Assembly: GCA_903867985.1 (NCBI GenBank) | Contig: CAIPTO010000144.1 | Span: forward strand, 1-63,388 | Reading direction: 5' to 3' | DNA: 63,388 nt | Source: an uncultured Elusimicrobia bacterium | Lineage (GTDB): Bacteria; Elusimicrobiota; Elusimicrobia; Elusimicrobiales; UBA9959 | Part shown: positions 1 to 7,290 of the stretch, piece after piece | How positions within the stretch are numbered: position 1 is the stretch's first letter | Layout: each line of letters starts with the position of its first letter | Program-made: the position numbers and the translations under genes | The notes under the pieces: model-generated | Databases searched by the model: none | What the model was told of the DNA's origin: nothing | What the model saw: the letters and a program-made list of their open reading frames with translations, nothing else

Positions 1-24
1 AAAAACTTAAACCATGACATTTTA
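1..24. mobile_element. Possible insertion-sequence end at left window edge
   Basis: Positions 10-24 read AAACCATGACATTTT, the reverse complement of the AAAATGTCATGGTTT-type motif that occurs twice near the right edge of the window, at 63278-63290 and 63303-63315. The motif lies only about 16 bp beyond the mlaF stop codon. The simplest reading is the terminal inverted repeat of an IS whose body lies outside the window. No transposase sequence is visible on this side. Confidence 0.5.
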
Positions 25-39
25 ACTTGCTTGCAACAC

Positions 40-822
40 CTATACTGTCCTGTGCTTCCCGTTCAGCCCGGCGCGATGCCCGTCCGCGGCCGGACAAAGA
101 GCGTCCTCCGTGAATTTTTTGACCGTCGGATCGGAAGATTTGCGCAGCTCCTCCGGGGTGCCGGAAACCGAGAAATTGCCTTTATCCAGCATGGCTATCC
201 GGGTGGAAATAGCGAAGGCCAGCCTTATATCATGCGTAACTATGATAGAAGTGATCTTAAGTTTGGCGGCCATATCGCTTATAAGCTCCAGGATCATGTC
301 TGAAGTTATGGGGTCCAGCCCCGTAGTAGGCTCGTCATAGAAAATGTATTTGGGCTCGGCCGCTATGGCGCGCGCCAGCGCCGCCCTTTTTTTCATGCCG
401 CCGGAAAGCTCGGCTGGCTTCAGATTCTCCGCTTTTTCGAGCCCCACCAGAGCGAGTTTTTCCCGGGCGATGCGCGGATATTCGCTTTTGGGAATATCAG
501 TCAGGTACTTCAGCCCGAAGGTGACGTTTTCCATGACGGTAAGGGAATCAAAAAGCGCCCCGCCCTGGAACAGATAGCCGAAATCTTTGCGTACTTTCGC
601 CAGCTCAAATTCATCCTCTATATGCACGACATTCTTGCCGTCCACCAGGATATCTCCGGAGTCGGGCTTTATAAGCCGCACGATGCATTTTAAAAGCGTA
701 CTCTTGCCGCAGCCGGAAGGGCCGATGACGCTGAAAGTATCTCCGTCATTGATGACCATGCTGGCGTTATCCAGCACTATTTTTCCGGAAAAGCTTTTGC
801 AGATCTTTTTAATTTCGATCAT
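40..822 (-). CDS. mlaF: MlaF-like ABC transporter ATP-binding protein
   Basis: This is a 260-residue ABC ATPase of the Mla/Mce phospholipid transport type, expected on the cytoplasmic face of the inner membrane driving an MlaE permease. Visible motifs are Walker A GPSGCGKST (residues 34-42), Q-loop Gln86, signature LSGGM (139-143), Walker B with Asp163/Glu164, and the switch His197. Its identity is supported by the mlaE-like permease gene immediately upstream. It is the last gene of the rpsF-to-mlaF minus-strand run. No MCE-domain substrate-binding gene (mlaD) follows, because the window ends in a possible IS end 16 bp past the stop. Other exporters share these motifs; the MlaE neighbour decides the call. 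Confidence 0.88.
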   Translation of the reverse strand: MIEIKKICKSFSGKIVLDNASMVINDGDTFSVIGPSGCGKSTLLKCIVRLIKPDSGDILVDGKNVVHIEDEFELAKVRKDFGYLFQGGALFDSLTVMENVTFGLKYLTDIPKSEYPRIAREKLALVGLEKAENLKPAELSGGMKKRAALARAIAAEPKYIFYDEPTTGLDPITSDMILELISDMAAKLKITSIIVTHDIRLAFAISTRIAMLDKGNFSVSGTPEELRKSSDPTVKKFTEDALCPAADGHRAGLNGKHRTV

Positions 823-855
823 AATTCAGCCAGACAGCTCGGCAGCAGGATAGTA

Positions 856-919
856 CGACAGCAAGACAGTGGGATCATTAAAACCATTTATCGCAGACTG
901 CCGCGCTTTCTTGCTGCCG
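856..919. repeat. Imperfect inverted repeat in the mlaE-mlaF spacer
   Basis: Arms at 856-866 and 909-919 are complementary at 10 of 11 positions with a loop of about 42 nt. The repeat occupies most of the 107-bp gap between mlaE and mlaF. There is no T-run, so it is unlikely to be a simple terminator. It resembles other hairpin-forming spacers in this window, at 4302-4401, 9032-9086 and 30241-30274. Confidence 0.45.
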
Positions 920-929
920 CTCTGCAACG

Positions 930-1721
930 CTAAATGATTCCCACCGCCACCAGCATAGCGCTTATAAAATAATCCAGCACCATCACCAGCACCATGCTGA
1001 GCACCACGGCTTCCGTCGTCGCTTTCCCCACGCCCTCGGCCCCCTCTTCGCAAGTCAGGCCTTTATAGCAGGAAACCGTGGCGATCATAAAAGCGAAAGC
1101 GAAGGTCTTCAGGAACCCGTGCATAAAATTCTTGATCTCCATGAAGGTGAAGATATCGTTCCAATAGACAGAATTGGGGACATTGAATTTTATGGTGCTG
1201 ACCAGGAACCCGCCGAAAATACCCGTAAAATCGGCGAAGACCGTCAGCAGCGGTATGGTGATCATGAAGGCGACATACCTGGGGATCAGGAGATATCGGG
1301 CGGGGTTCGTGCCCAGCGTGTAAAGCGCATCTATCTGTTCGGTGACTTTCATTGTGCCTATCTCGGCCGTAACGGCGGCGCCCACGCGGCCGGCTATGAC
1401 TATGGAGGTTAAGACCGGCGCCAGTTCCTTGACCAGCGAGAAAGCGACCATAGTACCGATGTAGAGCGGCTCGTTGAATAAATTTTTTGAGGTATACCCC
1501 ATCTGGAGCGCCAGAACCATGCCGGTGAAAAAACTGGTAAGAAGCGTAACCGCCAGCGAGTCCACGCCGATGCGAACGGACTGCTTCACGATCTCACGAA
1601 CCTCCGGTTTGGCCTTGAACAGCCAGATCGTCATGGACTTTATCATCAGCGAAACCGTGCCCATTTTACGGGCAAGGGTAAGCGCGCGGCCGCCTAAACC
1701 TTCTAAAATATAGTGCTTCAT
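930..1721 (-). CDS. mlaE: MlaE-like phospholipid transport permease
   Basis: This 263-residue polytopic inner-membrane protein belongs to the MlaE/YrbE family, the permease partner of the MlaF ATPase in lipid transport between inner and outer membranes. The diagnostic central block is visible at about residues 98-145 (KELAPVLTSIVIAGRVGAA followed by the GTMKVTEQIDAL segment). Several hydrophobic segments run through the second half to a hydrophobic C-terminus. Length is normal for the family. Its start overlaps the alr stop by 4 nt, so it is translationally coupled to alr. The ATPase gene follows after a 107-bp spacer. The presence of this family implies an outer membrane. Confidence 0.9.
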   Translation of the reverse strand: MKHYILEGLGGRALTLARKMGTVSLMIKSMTIWLFKAKPEVREIVKQSVRIGVDSLAVTLLTSFFTGMVLALQMGYTSKNLFNEPLYIGTMVAFSLVKELAPVLTSIVIAGRVGAAVTAEIGTMKVTEQIDALYTLGTNPARYLLIPRYVAFMITIPLLTVFADFTGIFGGFLVSTIKFNVPNSVYWNDIFTFMEIKNFMHGFLKTFAFAFMIATVSCYKGLTCEEGAEGVGKATTEAVVLSMVLVMVLDYFISAMLVAVGII

Positions 1722-2824
1722 ACGCAGATCCTGGGTACGCGTGAAGTTATAAGCGTCACTACCTCGTAGGGGATGGTGTCGGACAGCACGGCCAGATCCC
1801 GCGCGCTAACTTCGGCGTCGCCCTGACGCCCTATCAGCGCCACCTCGGAGCCCACCGCGGCGTCCCCGACATCGGTCACATCCACCATGGTCATATCCAT
1901 GGTCACATTGCCTATCACGGGGCATTTTCGCCCGGAAACCACCACGGACGCGCTATTTGAGAATCTGCGCGCGTAGCCGTCGCCGTAACCGACAGGGATA
2001 GTAGCCACCGTCATGGGCCGCGACGCCCTGAAAGACTTGCCGTAGCTGATATACGCGCCTTCCCTTACGGTCTTTATAAAAACCACTCTGGTCTTCCATG
2101 CGAGCACGGGGTCGAAGCCTTCCATCATCCCGTAAGCCGCCAGCCCCGCGCGCACCATGTCCCAGCGGCTGCCGGGATAATTCGCCAGCCCGGCGGAATT
2201 GGCGGCATGTTTTATCATATCATCCGCGCCGCACTTCGCGAGTTCGGCCGCGGTCTCGGTGAAATATCCCAGCTGCCTGACGGTAAATTCCGGGTCGGAG
2301 TCGGCGCATGCCAGATGAGTATAAAGGCCGCCGATCATCGCGCTTCCGGAACCGCGCAGCGCTTCAAAGATCTTTATGACGGAGGGCCTGCGGGCGCCGA
2401 TGCGCCCCATTCCGGTTTCAAGTTTGATATGACAGACGGCTTTTTTGTCCAGCTTGCGCGAGGCCTCAACCACCTGGCCGGCGGCATCGAGGCTGGAGAT
2501 GGTCACCATCAGGTCCCGGTTTATGGCCTCCACAAAACTCTCAAAGGGATAAAGGCTTCCCAGCACCAATATGGGCGAAGTTATACCGGCGTCGCGCAGA
2601 ACTACGCCTTCCTCCACGGAGGAAACGCCGAAGCCCCATACCAGATTCTCGCGTTCGGCGAAAGACGCGACACCGGCCGCCCCGTGTCCGTAGGCGTTAG
2701 CCTTGACCACGAACATCACTTTCGTACGGGGACCGGCGGTATTACGTATCTTAAGGAGGTTTTTTTTAAGCGCGGAGAGTTTTATTTCAGCCCAGGTGGG
2801 GCGCAGGAAATTCTGATTAGGCAT
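1718..2824 (-). CDS. alr: Alanine racemase
   Basis: This 368-residue fold-type III PLP enzyme interconverts L- and D-alanine for peptidoglycan. The PLP lysine is Lys41 in the motif VVKANAYGHG, and the catalytic tyrosine region ISYGKSF followed by IPVGYGDGYAR is present in the C-terminal domain. Length and domain order (TIM barrel, then beta domain) are normal. The gene lies in the replication/ribosomal operon between dnaB (75-bp gap) and mlaE (4-nt overlap). Coupling with the Mla genes groups cell-envelope functions at the 3' end of the operon. Confidence 0.95.
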   Translation of the reverse strand: MPNQNFLRPTWAEIKLSALKKNLLKIRNTAGPRTKVMFVVKANAYGHGAAGVASFAERENLVWGFGVSSVEEGVVLRDAGITSPILVLGSLYPFESFVEAINRDLMVTISSLDAAGQVVEASRKLDKKAVCHIKLETGMGRIGARRPSVIKIFEALRGSGSAMIGGLYTHLACADSDPEFTVRQLGYFTETAAELAKCGADDMIKHAANSAGLANYPGSRWDMVRAGLAAYGMMEGFDPVLAWKTRVVFIKTVREGAYISYGKSFRASRPMTVATIPVGYGDGYARRFSNSASVVVSGRKCPVIGNVTMDMTMVDVTDVGDAAVGSEVALIGRQGDAEVSARDLAVLSDTIPYEVVTLITSRVPRICV

Positions 2825-2862
2825 AAGGTCAGGGTTCAGGGTTTAGGGGTCAGGGTAAGGAG
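2825..2862. repeat. Degenerate GGGTCA/GGGTT-rich short repeat in the dnaB-alr gap
   Basis: The spacer repeats the words GGTCAGGGT, TCAGGGTTTAGG and GGTCAGGGTAAGG in about 36 bp. It has no coding potential and no clear stem followed by a T-run. It resembles the low-complexity spacers found elsewhere in this window. Confidence 0.4.
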
Positions 2863-2899
2863 TTCATTATTTCTGCACCCTGTACTAGCCCCCGCACCC

Positions 2900-4291
2900 T
2901 TACAATATCGCCTCTTCCGCAAAGGTCTCGACTCCCGGCATCTGCGGATTTTCAAATCTGGTCAGCTCCGGCCTGAAATAAAGCGGTACATCGCCCACGG
3001 GGCCGTTGCGCTGCTTGGCGATGATCAGCGTCGCCTGGTTCTTTAACGTCGGGTCGTCCTGCTTGTAAGTTTCCTCGCGGTGTATAAGACCCACAACGTC
3101 GGCGTCCTGTTCAAGGGAACCCGACTCGCGCAGGTCTGAAAGCTGAGGGCGGTTCCCGGCTCTGGCCTGATCCATGCTTTTGCGGTTAAGCTGCGAAAGC
3201 GCGAGTACGGGAACTTTCATTGACCGCGCCAGATCCTTTAAAAGCCGGGAAATTTCTGAAACTTCCTGCTGGCGGCTTTCAAGCCGTCCGGTCCCGCGAA
3301 TGAGCTGCAAATAGTCGATGATTATCAGGCCCAGGGTTTTGTTCTGGGCTTTGAGCTGGCTCTGCAGCTTGCGGACACGGGCGCGGATATCCAGGATATT
3401 AAGGCCGGGGGAATCGTCTATCCAGAGCGGCGCGCCGGCTATTTTGGCGGAAAACCTGGTCAGATCGCTCCACACTTCCCTGGGGAAAAAGCCTTTGCGC
3501 ACTTTGGCCAGATCGGCCCCGGCCGCGGCGCAAAGCATGCGCTGGAAGATAGCGTGCTTATCCATCTCCAGCGAGAATATCGCCACCGGGATCTGCGGCT
3601 TGCTGGTGTCGTCCACGGCGGCGTGATAAGCCATGTTCAAAGCCATCGCGGTTTTGCCCTGGCTGGGGCGGGCCGCCAGGATTATCAGGTCGGATTTCTG
3701 GAGACCGGCGGTCATATCGTCCAGACGGTGGAAGCCGGTCGGCACGCCGGTAATATTGCTTTTTTCGCCGTGCGCTTTTTCAAGCCGCTCCAGCACCTCG
3801 TGCGCCAGGTCCTGCGCGGAGGAAAAACCGTGGTCGGTGCTGGTCTCCGCAACCGATATTATCTGCTCCTGGGCGTAGTCCAGGATATCTTCCACTTCTT
3901 CGGAATTTCCAAAGGATTTCTCTATAACGGAAGTGGAAACGCGGATAAGATCGCGCAGCAGCGATTTTTCCTTGACCAGCTGGGCGTACGCCTGGGTGTG
4001 CGCCGCGGTGGAAACCTTCTCCATCAGGTCGGAAAGATATTTTTGACCGCCCAGTTCCTCCAACTTGTTGTTTTTTTTGAGCACTTCGGAAAGCGTGACG
4101 ATGTCCACCGGCTGGTTGCGGTTATAGAGATCAGTTATGGCCTCGTATATCCTGCGGTGAATATCGCTGTAGAAATGTTTGGGCTGGAGGATCTCGGTGA
4201 CGGTGCCTATGACTTCCTTCTCAATAAGCATGGCCCCCAAAACAGCCATTTCTGCCTCAATGGAATGCGGCGAAACCTTTGCGTAAGTCAT
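2900..4291 (-). CDS. dnaB: Replicative DNA helicase DnaB
   Basis: This 463-residue hexameric helicase unwinds DNA ahead of the replisome. The N-terminal helical domain (about 8-110) is followed by a linker and a RecA-like motor. Walker A is ARPSQGKTA (207-215), the Walker B strand is LIIIDYLQLI, and the ALSQLNR and SGSLEQDADVV motifs are also visible. Length is typical and no intein is present. It lies between rplI and alr in the classic rpsF-ssb-rpsR-rplI-dnaB order, which strongly supports the assignment. The first ATG is used; it directly precedes the conserved HSIEAE segment. Confidence 0.97.
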   Translation of the reverse strand: MTYAKVSPHSIEAEMAVLGAMLIEKEVIGTVTEILQPKHFYSDIHRRIYEAITDLYNRNQPVDIVTLSEVLKKNNKLEELGGQKYLSDLMEKVSTAAHTQAYAQLVKEKSLLRDLIRVSTSVIEKSFGNSEEVEDILDYAQEQIISVAETSTDHGFSSAQDLAHEVLERLEKAHGEKSNITGVPTGFHRLDDMTAGLQKSDLIILAARPSQGKTAMALNMAYHAAVDDTSKPQIPVAIFSLEMDKHAIFQRMLCAAAGADLAKVRKGFFPREVWSDLTRFSAKIAGAPLWIDDSPGLNILDIRARVRKLQSQLKAQNKTLGLIIIDYLQLIRGTGRLESRQQEVSEISRLLKDLARSMKVPVLALSQLNRKSMDQARAGNRPQLSDLRESGSLEQDADVVGLIHREETYKQDDPTLKNQATLIIAKQRNGPVGDVPLYFRPELTRFENPQMPGVETFAEEAIL

Positions 4292-4301
4292 AAGTGTAAA
4301 T

Positions 4302-4401
4302 AGAGGATTAGAAGATCAGAGGACTAGAGGACTGAGGGACCAGAGTGGCAGCGGCAAATCTATATTCCCAAAAAGCCATTCCTCTAATCTTCCAATCCTC
4401 C
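4302..4401. repeat. Long-spaced inverted repeat in the rplI-dnaB spacer
   Basis: The arm at 4302-4316 (AGAGGATTAGAAGAT) is complementary to 4387-4401 at 13 of 15 positions. The words GAGGACTAGAGGACTGAGG and CCTCTAATCTTCC repeat nearby in degenerate form. The element fills the 121-bp gap between two essential genes of one operon. It has no T-tract after the stem, so RNA processing or attenuation is as plausible as termination. Confidence 0.5.
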
Positions 4402-4412
4402 AATCTTCCTGC

Positions 4413-4862
4413 TTACTTCGTTTGAGCGGTGACGGTGATCTTGACTTTAGCCACGATCTCCGGCTTGAGCGCGATGTCGACTTCGAAAACGCCCACGGCC
4501 TTTATGGAAGCCGGCAGTTTGATCATATCCTTATGGATCTCGATGTCGGCGGCGGCCAGGTTCTTCATGATGTCGCTCTTGGCGACAGAGCCGAACATGG
4601 CTCCGTCTTCTGCGACGGGCCTGGAGAAGGAAAGCGTGATACCGGAAATTTTCTTGACCAGTTCCTGAAGGCCGGCGTTCTCGGCCGTAACCCTGCGGCC
4701 TCTCTTATCCTCGCTGTTCTTCCAGGCTTTCATGGCCCCGGGAGTGGCGGCTTCCACCAGGCCGCGCGGCATAAGGAAATTACGGCCGTAGCCGTCGCGC
4801 ACAGTTTTGATCTCGCCTGTTTTACCGAGATTCGCTATATCTTTTTTAAGTATCACTTTCAT
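4413..4862 (-). CDS. rplI: 50S ribosomal protein L9
   Basis: This 149-residue protein matches bacterial L9 in length and layout. The N-terminal RNA-binding domain carries the hallmark MKVILKKDIANLGKTGEI and GYGRNFLMPRGLVEAAT, followed by a connecting helix and a C-terminal domain. L9 binds 23S rRNA near the L1 stalk base and helps maintain reading frame. It sits between rpsR and dnaB, the conserved bacterial order. A 121-bp spacer precedes the gene and another follows it. Confidence 0.97.
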   Translation of the reverse strand: MKVILKKDIANLGKTGEIKTVRDGYGRNFLMPRGLVEAATPGAMKAWKNSEDKRGRRVTAENAGLQELVKKISGITLSFSRPVAEDGAMFGSVAKSDIMKNLAAADIEIHKDMIKLPASIKAVGVFEVDIALKPEIVAKVKITVTAQTK

Positions 4863-4983
4863 TGTGGGGCTCCATTAATTAAACTGGTCGTTGTTGTAGA
4901 TCAGGATCAAGCGCTGAACTCCGTGTTTTTCGGACCGCAAACTTACCGCCTGCGCCTTGATCGTTAATTGCTCCGCTTATACG

Positions 4984-5301
4984 TCAGCCTGAATACGGCA
5001 TGATGGCGAGGTTTCTGTTAACCTTCACAGCCTTGGCTATCTGGCGCTGGTGCTTGGCGCAGGCACCGGTTATCCTTCTGGAAAGGATCTTGCCGCCGTC
5101 GCTGCAAAAGCTTTTAACGATCTGGACCTGCTTATAGTCCATGTGCGCGACTTTTTCGGCGCAGAGCCGGCAAACCTTCCTTCTGGGCGCGAAGTGCTTG
5201 CGGGGGCCGAAGGGGCGCCGGGCGCCGTCTTCTCTGGCGGGCCTGGGAGCCGCCGACGGAGAATCGGAGCTGTTAAATTCTTTTCTGGGTTCGTTTGTCA
5301 T
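4984..5301 (-). CDS. rpsR: 30S ribosomal protein S18 with N-terminal extension
   Basis: The C-terminal 70 residues are canonical S18 (RRKVCRLCAEK through SRRITGACAKHQRQIAKAVKVNRNLAIMP). Four cysteines are visible: a CxxC pair, one in FCSDGG and one in GACAKHQ. This suggests the zinc-binding C+ form. The protein is 105 residues, against about 75 in many bacteria, because of a Pro/Arg/Ala-rich N-terminal extension of about 35 residues. The ATG at 5301 is 20 nt downstream of the ssb stop codon. An alternative internal start would remove the extension, but no better-placed ATG is seen. Its neighbours are ssb upstream and rplI downstream. Confidence 0.95.
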   Translation of the reverse strand: MTNEPRKEFNSSDSPSAAPRPAREDGARRPFGPRKHFAPRRKVCRLCAEKVAHMDYKQVQIVKSFCSDGGKILSRRITGACAKHQRQIAKAVKVNRNLAIMPYSG

Positions 5302-5321
5302 AGTTTATTCCTCTTTTATAG

Positions 5322-5759
5322 TTAAAACGGAACTTCGTCTATCCCTGACGCGTCAGCAGCCTTATCGGAGACGGCTTCGGCGGTTTCCGGAGCTTCCTGC
5401 CCTTCTCCGGGAGCAGCCGCGGCCAAAAACTGCACTCTCTTGGCCACAACTCTCATCACTTTGCGTTTCTGCCCGGTCTTATCCGTGTACTCGGCGTTGG
5501 ATAAGCGCCCTTCCACGTATACCGGGCTGCCTTTTTTTGCGCGCTCTTTGCACTTCTCGCCCATCGGGCCCCAGACGGTGACCGGCACATAGGTCGTATC
5601 GTCCTTCCATTCCCCGGTGGCCAGGTCTTTATAACGCCGGTTCACGGCGACATCAAAACTGCAGACACCCATGCCTTTCTGGGTGTAACGCATGTCCGGA
5701 TCACGGGTCAGACGGCCGGAGATCAGAACATTATTCTGTTCGGGAATCCTGATGTTCAT
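5322..5759 (-). CDS. ssb: Single-stranded DNA-binding protein
   Basis: This is a 145-residue SSB. An N-terminal OB fold (about 8-112) includes NNVLISGRLTRDPDMRYT, the VAVNRRYKD strand and GSPVYVEGRLSNAEYTDKTG. A short Ala/Glu-rich linker leads to the acidic tip IDEVPF that docks repair and replication partners. It protects single-stranded DNA during replication. It lies between rpsF and rpsR, the widely conserved arrangement, with a 26-bp gap after rpsF. Confidence 0.96.
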   Translation of the reverse strand: MNIRIPEQNNVLISGRLTRDPDMRYTQKGMGVCSFDVAVNRRYKDLATGEWKDDTTYVPVTVWGPMGEKCKERAKKGSPVYVEGRLSNAEYTDKTGQKRKVMRVVAKRVQFLAAAAPGEGQEAPETAEAVSDKAADASGIDEVPF

Positions 5760-5785
5760 AAATTCCCCCTCGGCAATTCAGGCTG

Positions 5786-6091
5786 TCAGGCCTTCTTGAC
5801 GGGCTCAAGCGCCGTCTTAAGCATCATGTTTCTCAGGATAGATTCCTGAAGCTTGAGATTATGATTGATGTTCTTCACGGCTTCGGGAGCGGCTTTAACT
5901 TTCATATAAACATAAAAGCCGTCTCTGTTCTTGCCCACAGGATGGGAGAACTTTTTCCTGCCGAGCCTGTCTTCATTGAGAACTTCGGCCTTTTCATCGG
6001 TTATGATCTTTTTGGCCTTTTCAACGATCTCGCCGGCTTCAGCATCGGAAACCTGAGGATTTATAATTAGCATTAACTCATATGTGGTCAT
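5786..6091 (-). CDS. rpsF: 30S ribosomal protein S6
   Basis: This 101-residue ferredoxin-like-fold protein binds S18 and 16S rRNA in the platform of the small subunit. The start TTYELMLIINPQVSD and the GRKKFSHPVGKNRDGFYVYMKV block are typical of S6, and length is normal. It is the first gene of the ribosomal/replication operon. The region upstream contains a good promoter but no ribosome-binding site. The -10 box ends only 9 nt before the ATG, suggesting a leaderless message. Confidence 0.96.
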   Translation of the reverse strand: MTTYELMLIINPQVSDAEAGEIVEKAKKIITDEKAEVLNEDRLGRKKFSHPVGKNRDGFYVYMKVKAAPEAVKNINHNLKLQESILRNMMLKTALEPVKKA

Positions 6092-6100
6092 AGTAGATTA

Positions 6101-6129
6101 AGGATACCAAATTCGACGTTATTTTTCAA
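6101..6129 (-). promoter_or_regulatory. Promoter of the rpsF operon, leaderless type
   Basis: Reading the minus strand, the -35 box TTGAAA (6124-6129) is separated by exactly 17 nt from a -10 box TATCCT (6101-6106). Only 9 nt then precede the rpsF ATG at 6089-6091. A start site about 7 nt after the -10 box would fall within one or two bases of the ATG, and no Shine-Dalgarno precedes it. Confidence 0.6.
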
Positions 6130-6143
6130 CAATTTTATGTTTT

Positions 6144-6911
6144 TCAGGCTTTCCGACAGATAATTACCTGTTTTGGACTTGCAGAGTCAAAAGGGGTACG
6201 CTCGAAATCCCCGTATTTCTTGAGAGCTTTAAAACCGTTGTAGTGGAGAAGGGCGTCCAGCTCTACCGGGAAAAAACAGCGCATATTGAGATGCCTGGAA
6301 GCGAACCGCGTCCTGCCGCGGGTGTAATGCCAGGTTATACGGGAGACCTGTGTGGCCCTGTCGTAGGAATATTGCTCTTCTACCAGGATCTGCTCTGTGC
6401 CGCGCGGGTCTTTATAGCAGGACACCGGCAGCAGCTCTTCCGTATCCCTCACAAAGTAACCCGGATGCGGGTTAAAAACATCCAGGATGAACCGCCCGCC
6501 CGGCGCGAGATGAGCGCGGACCGAAGTAAAAAAATTTTCCAAGTCCACCCTGTCCGCCAGATGCTGCATTGAATTGAACGGGATAAATATCAGTTTAAAC
6601 TTCCTTTTAAGCCGGAATGACCTGACGTCCCCCCTCACAAAAGCCACCCGCGCCCCCCCTTTGCCGGCCTTCTTTTTGGCGAGCGCGAGCATTGGAGCGG
6701 AAATATCAAGACCGGTGATATCTATGCCTGCCCGGGCAAGCGCGAGAGTGAGCCTTCCCGTGCCGCAGGCCAGCTCCAGCACGGGGCCGCGCGCGCGCCT
6801 GGCGGCGGCAAGATAAAAAGGCAGATCGTCCTGTGACTGCTTGTCTTCGGCGTCGTAAAGGACGGCGTCGCCATAGACCTCGGAACCGTCTGGTATTTTA
6901 TGTTCTGGCAT
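6144..6911 (-). CDS. Class I SAM-dependent methyltransferase
   Basis: This is a Rossmann-fold methyltransferase of unknown substrate. Motif I is VLELACGTGRLTLALA, followed by the acidic loop GLDIS, the motif II region VRGDVRSFRL and the GGRFILDVFNPHPGYF segment seen in the Methyltransf_25/11 group. The start is placed at the ATG at 6909-6911 (255 residues). The longer reading to 7025 adds a basic stretch of about 38 residues that runs into the repeat-bearing intergenic region and has no ribosome-binding site. It is transcribed in the same direction as the rpsF operon but lies upstream of that operon's promoter. The C-terminal half (SYDRATQVSRITWHYTRG) is typical of small-molecule methyltransferases. 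Confidence 0.82.
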   Translation of the reverse strand: MPEHKIPDGSEVYGDAVLYDAEDKQSQDDLPFYLAAARRARGPVLELACGTGRLTLALARAGIDITGLDISAPMLALAKKKAGKGGARVAFVRGDVRSFRLKRKFKLIFIPFNSMQHLADRVDLENFFTSVRAHLAPGGRFILDVFNPHPGYFVRDTEELLPVSCYKDPRGTEQILVEEQYSYDRATQVSRITWHYTRGRTRFASRHLNMRCFFPVELDALLHYNGFKALKKYGDFERTPFDSASPKQVIICRKA

Positions 6912-7005
6912 AAACTGTTTTTTGGGAGTCGTTGCCGCTCTTGCCCGATCCGCTATCCTTAAAGTATACTTGATTATCGTCCCGCAGCTAAAGGGGCGGG
7001 CTCCT

Positions 7006-7284
7006 ACCAAATCCTCCGCCGACATGCGGCTGCATAGCGGAGATGTTTCACCCGATTGGGTAAGGAGGCATAATCTTTGATCAGCATCTTATGGTTCGCA
7101 GGGCCTGCCGGGGGTCTGGAACGCAAAACCGTAGTCGTCCACACCGTGGCCGCTACTCCCGTCCTCGCCTTCGTCGCTGTGCAAGCCTCAGGCTCCGGAG
7201 GGTTTTGCTAACCCAGATCCCCCGTCACCCGCTCCAACATTGCACCTGTCTTAGTTTTATTCTTACCTTAGCGGAGGATTTGGG
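7006..7284. mobile_element. MITE-like element with 13-bp terminal inverted repeats
   Basis: Positions 7007-7019 (CCAAATCCTCCGC) and 7271-7283 (GCGGAGGATTTGG) are a perfect 13-bp inverted repeat about 277 bp apart. The direct repeat CTCCT lies just outside both ends (7001-7005 and 7285-7289), as expected for a target duplication. The interior has no ORF and contains a strongly folding segment at 7109-7224. This fits a small non-autonomous transposable element. A duplicated leader or regulatory segment is the alternative. The right repeat lies directly upstream of the 7291 start codon, so it would supply that gene's leader. Confidence 0.4.
7109..7224. other. Predicted structured nucleic-acid element with a long stem and inner hairpins
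   Basis: The arms fold as 7109-7114 with 7219-7224 (6 bp), 7115-7119 with 7213-7217 (5 bp, one bulged T between) and 7123-7130 with 7201-7208 (8 bp), with a small internal loop. This gives 19 pairs. Inside the loop, 7131-7156 forms a second hairpin (GTAG/CTAC, CG/CG and CCAC/GTGG with a 3-nt loop), and 7184-7194 forms AGCC/GGCT. This could be a structured RNA from either strand or the interior of the MITE-like element. The 3' side, CCCGTCACCCGCTCCA (7221-7236), looks like the 3' end of a glycine tRNA, but no matching 5' acceptor or T-stem is present. Confidence 0.4.
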
Positions 7285-7290
7285 CTCCTT

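Noticed and set aside
826-1053. 75-residue Arg/Gly-rich minus-strand ORF
   Set aside because: It is an overlapping frame of mlaE and its spacer with low-complexity composition.
7221-7236. A complete tRNA-Gly gene
   Set aside because: Only the 3' end matches; the T-stem and 5' acceptor complement are absent.
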